Assembly (NCBI GenBank): GCA_035079385.1
Contig: JAVHKY010000012.1
Location: forward strand, 6,476,501 to 6,540,500
Direction of reading: 5' to 3'
Source: Aspidiotus rigidus
Taxonomy: Eukaryota; Arthropoda; Insecta; Hemiptera; Diaspididae
Length of the DNA: 64,000 nt
Under the pieces are notes generated by a model. The model worked only from the letters and a program-made list of their open reading frames with translations. It made no database searches and was not told the DNA's origin. The translations under genes and the position numbers were made by a program. This document shows positions 59,461 to 64,000 of this stretch, in pieces (position 1 is the first letter of the stretch; each line of letters starts with the position of its first letter).

Positions 59461-62199
59461 GATCAAATAATTTGAGAGGAAACTGCAAATCAAAGGTACA
59501 TTTTTATGGTGGCATTTTCAACTTCATCGAGAAATCCCAGGTGCGATTTTTAATTACGTCTGTCTTACCAGTCGTAAACCGGTGTTTGACGAATCAAGAC
59601 CCAGGTGTTGTCATTTCTCACGGAATATTTGAAAATTGACCAACAATCGAGGTATGTTGATCTTGCCCCGTACTATTAATGCGACCTTGAATATTGTAGT
59701 AAATACGCAGACGTAAATTAAGTGGCTTGTTTCCCTTGTCAAACGATGAGAAATATGTAATTCTATTAGTTTTGTGTGTTTGTAAAAGCGAAGAATGCTT
59801 TTTTACCGCGGGTTTATATTAAGTATTGTGACATTTACCTATTATTGATGCTTCTGTGTGAGGTCAACCGCAACATCAGTCTATTTGATGACTTTTTTCT
59901 TTTTCTAATCTGATATAGGTGAATACCTGTGCTCTGGAAACTTCGAGTCTTTCTAATACCCCGTATCTCAACTTTCTGTATTCATTACCCTATCCAGCTC
60001 GTTAATTCTGGCAATTTTGAAATAAGTCTTAAGACTATTCTCCCTCGAAGTTACTGTGGCTGATAACTTGATCGCCTTATCTACATATTATTGCAATCTC
60101 ACTTTTATATTATTGATGAGATGAAAAGAAAGTAAAAAGGACGAACAAAATGTCACAATATTTTTTTGTGTGTTCGAGGTTTCAAAAAAGTAATCTGGCT
60201 AAGGCTTTACATACATACAATAACTTAATTCTTCTTATTATCAATTTTGACTACATTTCATGCTTATGCTATGTATAATATTTATCGATAAAAAGCGTGT
60301 TTCTCTGGGTATCGGATTATATGGTACTGTCAAGTGCACCCGTCTCTCTCTCATATTTTCTAATTTCTCAAACGATATTAGTGAAATTCTCGTAATGGTA
60401 GAATGAATATTGTACTCGTGCGATGCATGATGTGCGATAACTATAGCGACGTACCGTATTAGCGAATGCACATTTCAGAAAGTCTGCTAAATGTCTCAGC
60501 CCTGAGTATAATATATATATGTAGTTGATGTATACGCTCGTGGTCATCGTGGTTATATGAACGAGATGTATAGCCGGTAAAGTCAACGGTTGTAATACGT
60601 GCCTTCGGAGTAGATATACGGGTCGCGGGAGAGGTAACTGTCAACAAAAATTAAAAGAGAAGGACTTCGTATACGACTTTCACTGGTTTATAGTACCTAC
60701 GTCGAGTATGTATATGATGTATTTCATATTTTAGTGTTTAGACTATACTACTATGAGTTAGTTAATAGGTTTTATGAAGGGCGTCTCTTCTCCGGTGCTT
60801 TGGTCAACGACGGATTATCGAGTCGTAACAATGCCATCGGATTCGAATTTCGGTAGTGCAGGACGCGATGAAAGTTACGCTCGTAGAAATTTCCTTTACT
60901 AAGTAATTCGATTCTTGAGAGAAATTACTTCTGCGAAATTCGATTTGGGAGTTCGCGATCTCTAGTCATTACTCTTATCTCGCGCATTAGGCATCTCATT
61001 AGTCATTAGGTAATACGAGTTCATGGTTTGTGCATCTCGAGAAGAGTTAGACTGCGTGCAGACTCTTTCTTCCAATATTGATTTACAATCTGTGTGATTG
61101 ATGTGGGTAACTAAGAGTGGCTTTGAATGAGCTGTACCCCGGACTGCTCTCAGCTCAAAACCTCGGCGGTGAAATGTTTTCATATTGTTCGCTATGTATT
61201 TTCCCGTATATTGCTGTCTGCTGTTGGGAAAAATATCAATCGTCTCTGCGTAAACGACTTGTTAATGTTCTGTGCTAAATGGTGCGCGGATCCTTTCTTC
61301 AAGTTTGAATTTTTGAATGACTCATAGATCATTAAGACGTGATGATGTTTTAGAGTTTTTGTTTTGCGTGTGAGAATGAGAGATAATCAGTATGATAGGG
61401 CTATGGGGCGAGAATCTGGAAGATAATTTGACTAGAGTATATGAGAGTAACTCATTCATCTTCTTTTTTGAAGGGTGAGGAAGTCCCAAGCGATGGACTG
61501 ATTGTTTTCTACCGTATTTCTAAACTAAAGCCTCTGAAGACGATGAAATAAATGATCGAATCTGGTCAAGCACATATTCTGCAAAACTAGCCTATGAGAA
61601 TTGAACATAGAAGGCAACGAGAAATTTGAAATTTTCAATGCAAAGGGTGTGGAGATGGAGGAAACGATTCGAAAGATTTCTAGTCAGTTTGGCTGTCGAG
61701 TAACAGATTTTCAGAAGTGGCCTGTGTAAAAAGGCAGTTGTATAGGGATGAGAAAGCTATTCCTGTACCTTCTTGTATTTTTGCTTGTTTCTTAAAAATT
61801 TGGACCTCTGTATGATGTTTTTCCTGACCAATTTCTCCGTAAGATCTGTTTTCAGAATCTATTTTCATTGACGTCCTTCCTCCTTTTGTGCTTTGGATTG
61901 CTTTTCTTACGATTTTTAAACGCATTCGACTACAGCTTGAGAACCATGGTTAGTCTTTCGAGCATTTTAATACAATTCAGTTGCGTTCTAAATGATGTTT
62001 CATTTAAAAGGGGTGACATTCGAATACAGTTTGAGAACCATGTTCGGTCTCCCGAGCTTTTTAATACAATTCAGTCGCATTACAAATAAATACAATAAAG
62101 TTAAAATTTGACGTTTCAACAGTGGCATTGGAAAAAAATAAACATTTATAGAGTGGAAACTTGAAAAATAATTACGTTTATTAATTGAATTTAACATTG
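59461..62199. other. No gene recognised
   Basis: No supported exon or terminus. A 40-bp imperfect direct repeat lies at 61920-61970 and 62025-62075 (TTGAGAACCATG...CTTTTTAATACAATTCAGT). Confidence 0.5.
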
Positions 62200-62207
62200 A
62201 ACTTCAT

Positions 62208-63480
62208 AATTGAATATTTGAATGAAAATTTAAAATTATAGGTAGAAAAATAAAAGTTTTATATGATAAGATTCAAGACATAGATAAAAATTTGTCGTAA
62301 ATATTCCTAATTTTATTGGAAAATTATATAATTCGAGTTTAATATTATTGTAAACATCAATTCCAAAAAAATCATCACAAAATCATTTTAATAAATAACT
62401 ATTTCATTCATTAATGAATTTTTATTAAAAAAATTAATATAAATAAAATTGAAAAAATGAAAAATTATCAATAATAGATTGATTTAATATAGTACAAGAA
62501 TGAAATAAACTAAGCAATTGAATATTTGAATGAAAATTTAAAATTATAGGTAGAAAAATAAAATTTTTATATGGTAAGATCTAATTCTTAGATATAAATT
62601 CATCATTAATATTATTTTCTAACTTCATTGAAAAATGATATAATTCAAGTTTAATATTATTATAAACATCAATTCCAAAAAAATCATCACAAAATAATTT
62701 TAATAAATAACTATTTCATTCATTAGTGAATTTTTATTTAAAAAATTAATATAAATAAAATTAATATAAATAAAATTGAAAAAATGAAAAATTATCAATA
62801 ATAGATTGATTTAATATAGTACAAGAATGAAATAAACTAAGTAATTGAATATTTGAATGAAAATTTTTAATTATTGGTATAGAAATGAAATTTTTTATAT
62901 GGTAAGATCTAATTCTTAGATATAAATTCATCATTAATATTATTTTCTAACTTCATTGAAAAATGATATAATTCAAGTTTTAATATTATCATAAATATCA
63001 ATTCCAAAAAAATTATTACGGAGTAATTTTAATGGAATACTCACTATTTCATTCATTAATGAATTTTTATTTAAAAAATTAATATAGATAAAATTGAAAA
63101 AATAAAAAATTATCAATAATAGATTGATTTAATATAGTAAAAGAATAAAATAAACTACGTAATTGAATATTCGAATGAAAATTTCCAATTATCGGTATAG
63201 AAATGAAATTTTTTATATGGTAAGATTTAATACGTAGATATAAATTCATCATTAATATTATTTTCCAACTTTATTGAAAAATGATATAATTCATGTTTTA
63301 ATATTATTATAAATATCAATTCCAAAAAAATTATTACAAAATAATCTTAACGGAATAATCACCATTTTATTCATTAATGAATTTTTATTTAAAAAAATTA
63401 ATATAAATAAAATTGAAAGAAACAATTATCAATAATAGATTGATTTAATATAGAATAAATTTGAAATCAATATTTGATAA
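62208..63480. repeat. AT-rich satellite, about 320-bp unit, four units
   Basis: Units begin AATTGAATATTTGAATG at 62208, 62516, 62843 and 63161 (spacing 308, 327 and 318). Each carries TATATGGTAAGATCTAATTC, TCAATTCCAAAAAAATCATC, TTCATTCATTAATGAATTTT and ATTATCAATAATAGATTGAT. The array is more than 80 percent A+T. Confidence 0.9.
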
Positions 63481-64000
63481 AATTTGAAACGGACTTGAAA
63501 AAATTTCACTGACATATGATGTCATCAGTTTGTGACGTCATAGGTTTGAAAGTCGAAATTTTTCCAAGTACTTTTCCCATCATGTAACATAGCTCGAAAA
63601 ATTTTCGACCATTGAAGTATATTTGTTTATGAGGAAGAACTTGAAAACAGGACTTAGGGGTAAAGTCACCAACATGTGATGTCATCAACAAGTTAGAAGA
63701 GTTTCTCTAGGATAGATATTGCACGAATTTGTCTAGGGTTGGAGTAAAGAAATTTTACAACCATTTCAAAAGGTTTTGTACGTCTCAGAGACCTGTACGA
63801 GTACGCCAATTCACTTAATTTTTATTTGAAAAATTAATATAAATAAAATTGAAAGAATCATCCATGAATTTTTATTTAAATCATTCATGAATTCTTATTT
63901 AAAAAATTAATATAAATTAAATTTAAAGAAGCAATTATCAATAATAGATTGATTTAATATAGTATAAAGATGGTAAATTTGAATTTAATATTTGATAAAA
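63481..64000. repeat. Satellite remnant interrupted by a CRE-type repeat fragment
   Basis: 63490-63700 has TGATGTCATCAGTTTGTGAC and TCGAAATTTTTCCAAGTAC, related to the dispersed hairpin/CRE-type family, with TGACGTCA at 63533. From about 63815 the AT satellite resumes (ATTATCAATAATAGATTGAT) to the end of the window. The satellite therefore probably continues beyond it. Confidence 0.7.

Noticed and set aside
60470..60640. Possible tRNA-like fold near GGTCGCGGG
   Set aside because: No matching A and B boxes or acceptor stem could be drawn.

Overview
The window is nuclear DNA of an animal, most probably an insect. Genes are split by GT-AG introns, coding density is very low, introns are AT-rich, and the transposon mix (non-LTR, Penelope-like, MULE, hAT-like and Tc1/mariner-like MITEs) is typical of arthropods. 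I cannot fix the order. No bacterial genes, operons, CRISPR arrays, rRNA genes or convincing tRNA genes were seen.

Layout. 0-9 kb holds a dispersed hairpin/TGACGTCA repeat, a decayed non-LTR element (2.4-3.9 kb) and a large inverted repeat beside a 150-bp tandem array (6.9-9.3 kb). 10.6-14.1 kb carries three phase-compatible plus-strand exons of an ARHGAP20/TAGAP-like PH-domain RhoGAP; a palindrome-rich satellite fills one intron. 15.8-31 kb is mostly repeats: a hAT-like element, a 0.67-kb tandem duplication, a 1.5-kb minisatellite, a Penelope-like relic and two MITEs. 31.4-32.9 kb shows a deleted MULE with a 9-bp target duplication inserted into an older coding relic. 35.7-37.9 kb is satellite-like.

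37.9-48.3 kb is the most interesting part. A segment at 40276-43214 is repeated, nearly identically, at 47004-48320. The second copy serves as the empty site for two insertions in the first: a Tc1/mariner-type MITE and a 5'-truncated LINE with an RNase H domain. Between the copies lie two minus-strand genes. One is a four-exon gene, all introns phase 0, predicted to encode a ~231-residue secreted protein that I do not recognise. The other is a two-Ig-domain secreted protein broken by one stop and one frameshift.

48.4-64 kb has LINE and MITE relics, a probable first exon with initiator (49.9-50.3 kb), a possible second exon at 57.0 kb, another copy of the hairpin repeat, a ~200-bp degenerate tandem array and a ~320-bp AT-rich satellite to the end. 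The genes here do not form one pathway: the RhoGAP is a signalling gene, while the secreted genes sit in a transposon-rich, recently rearranged block.
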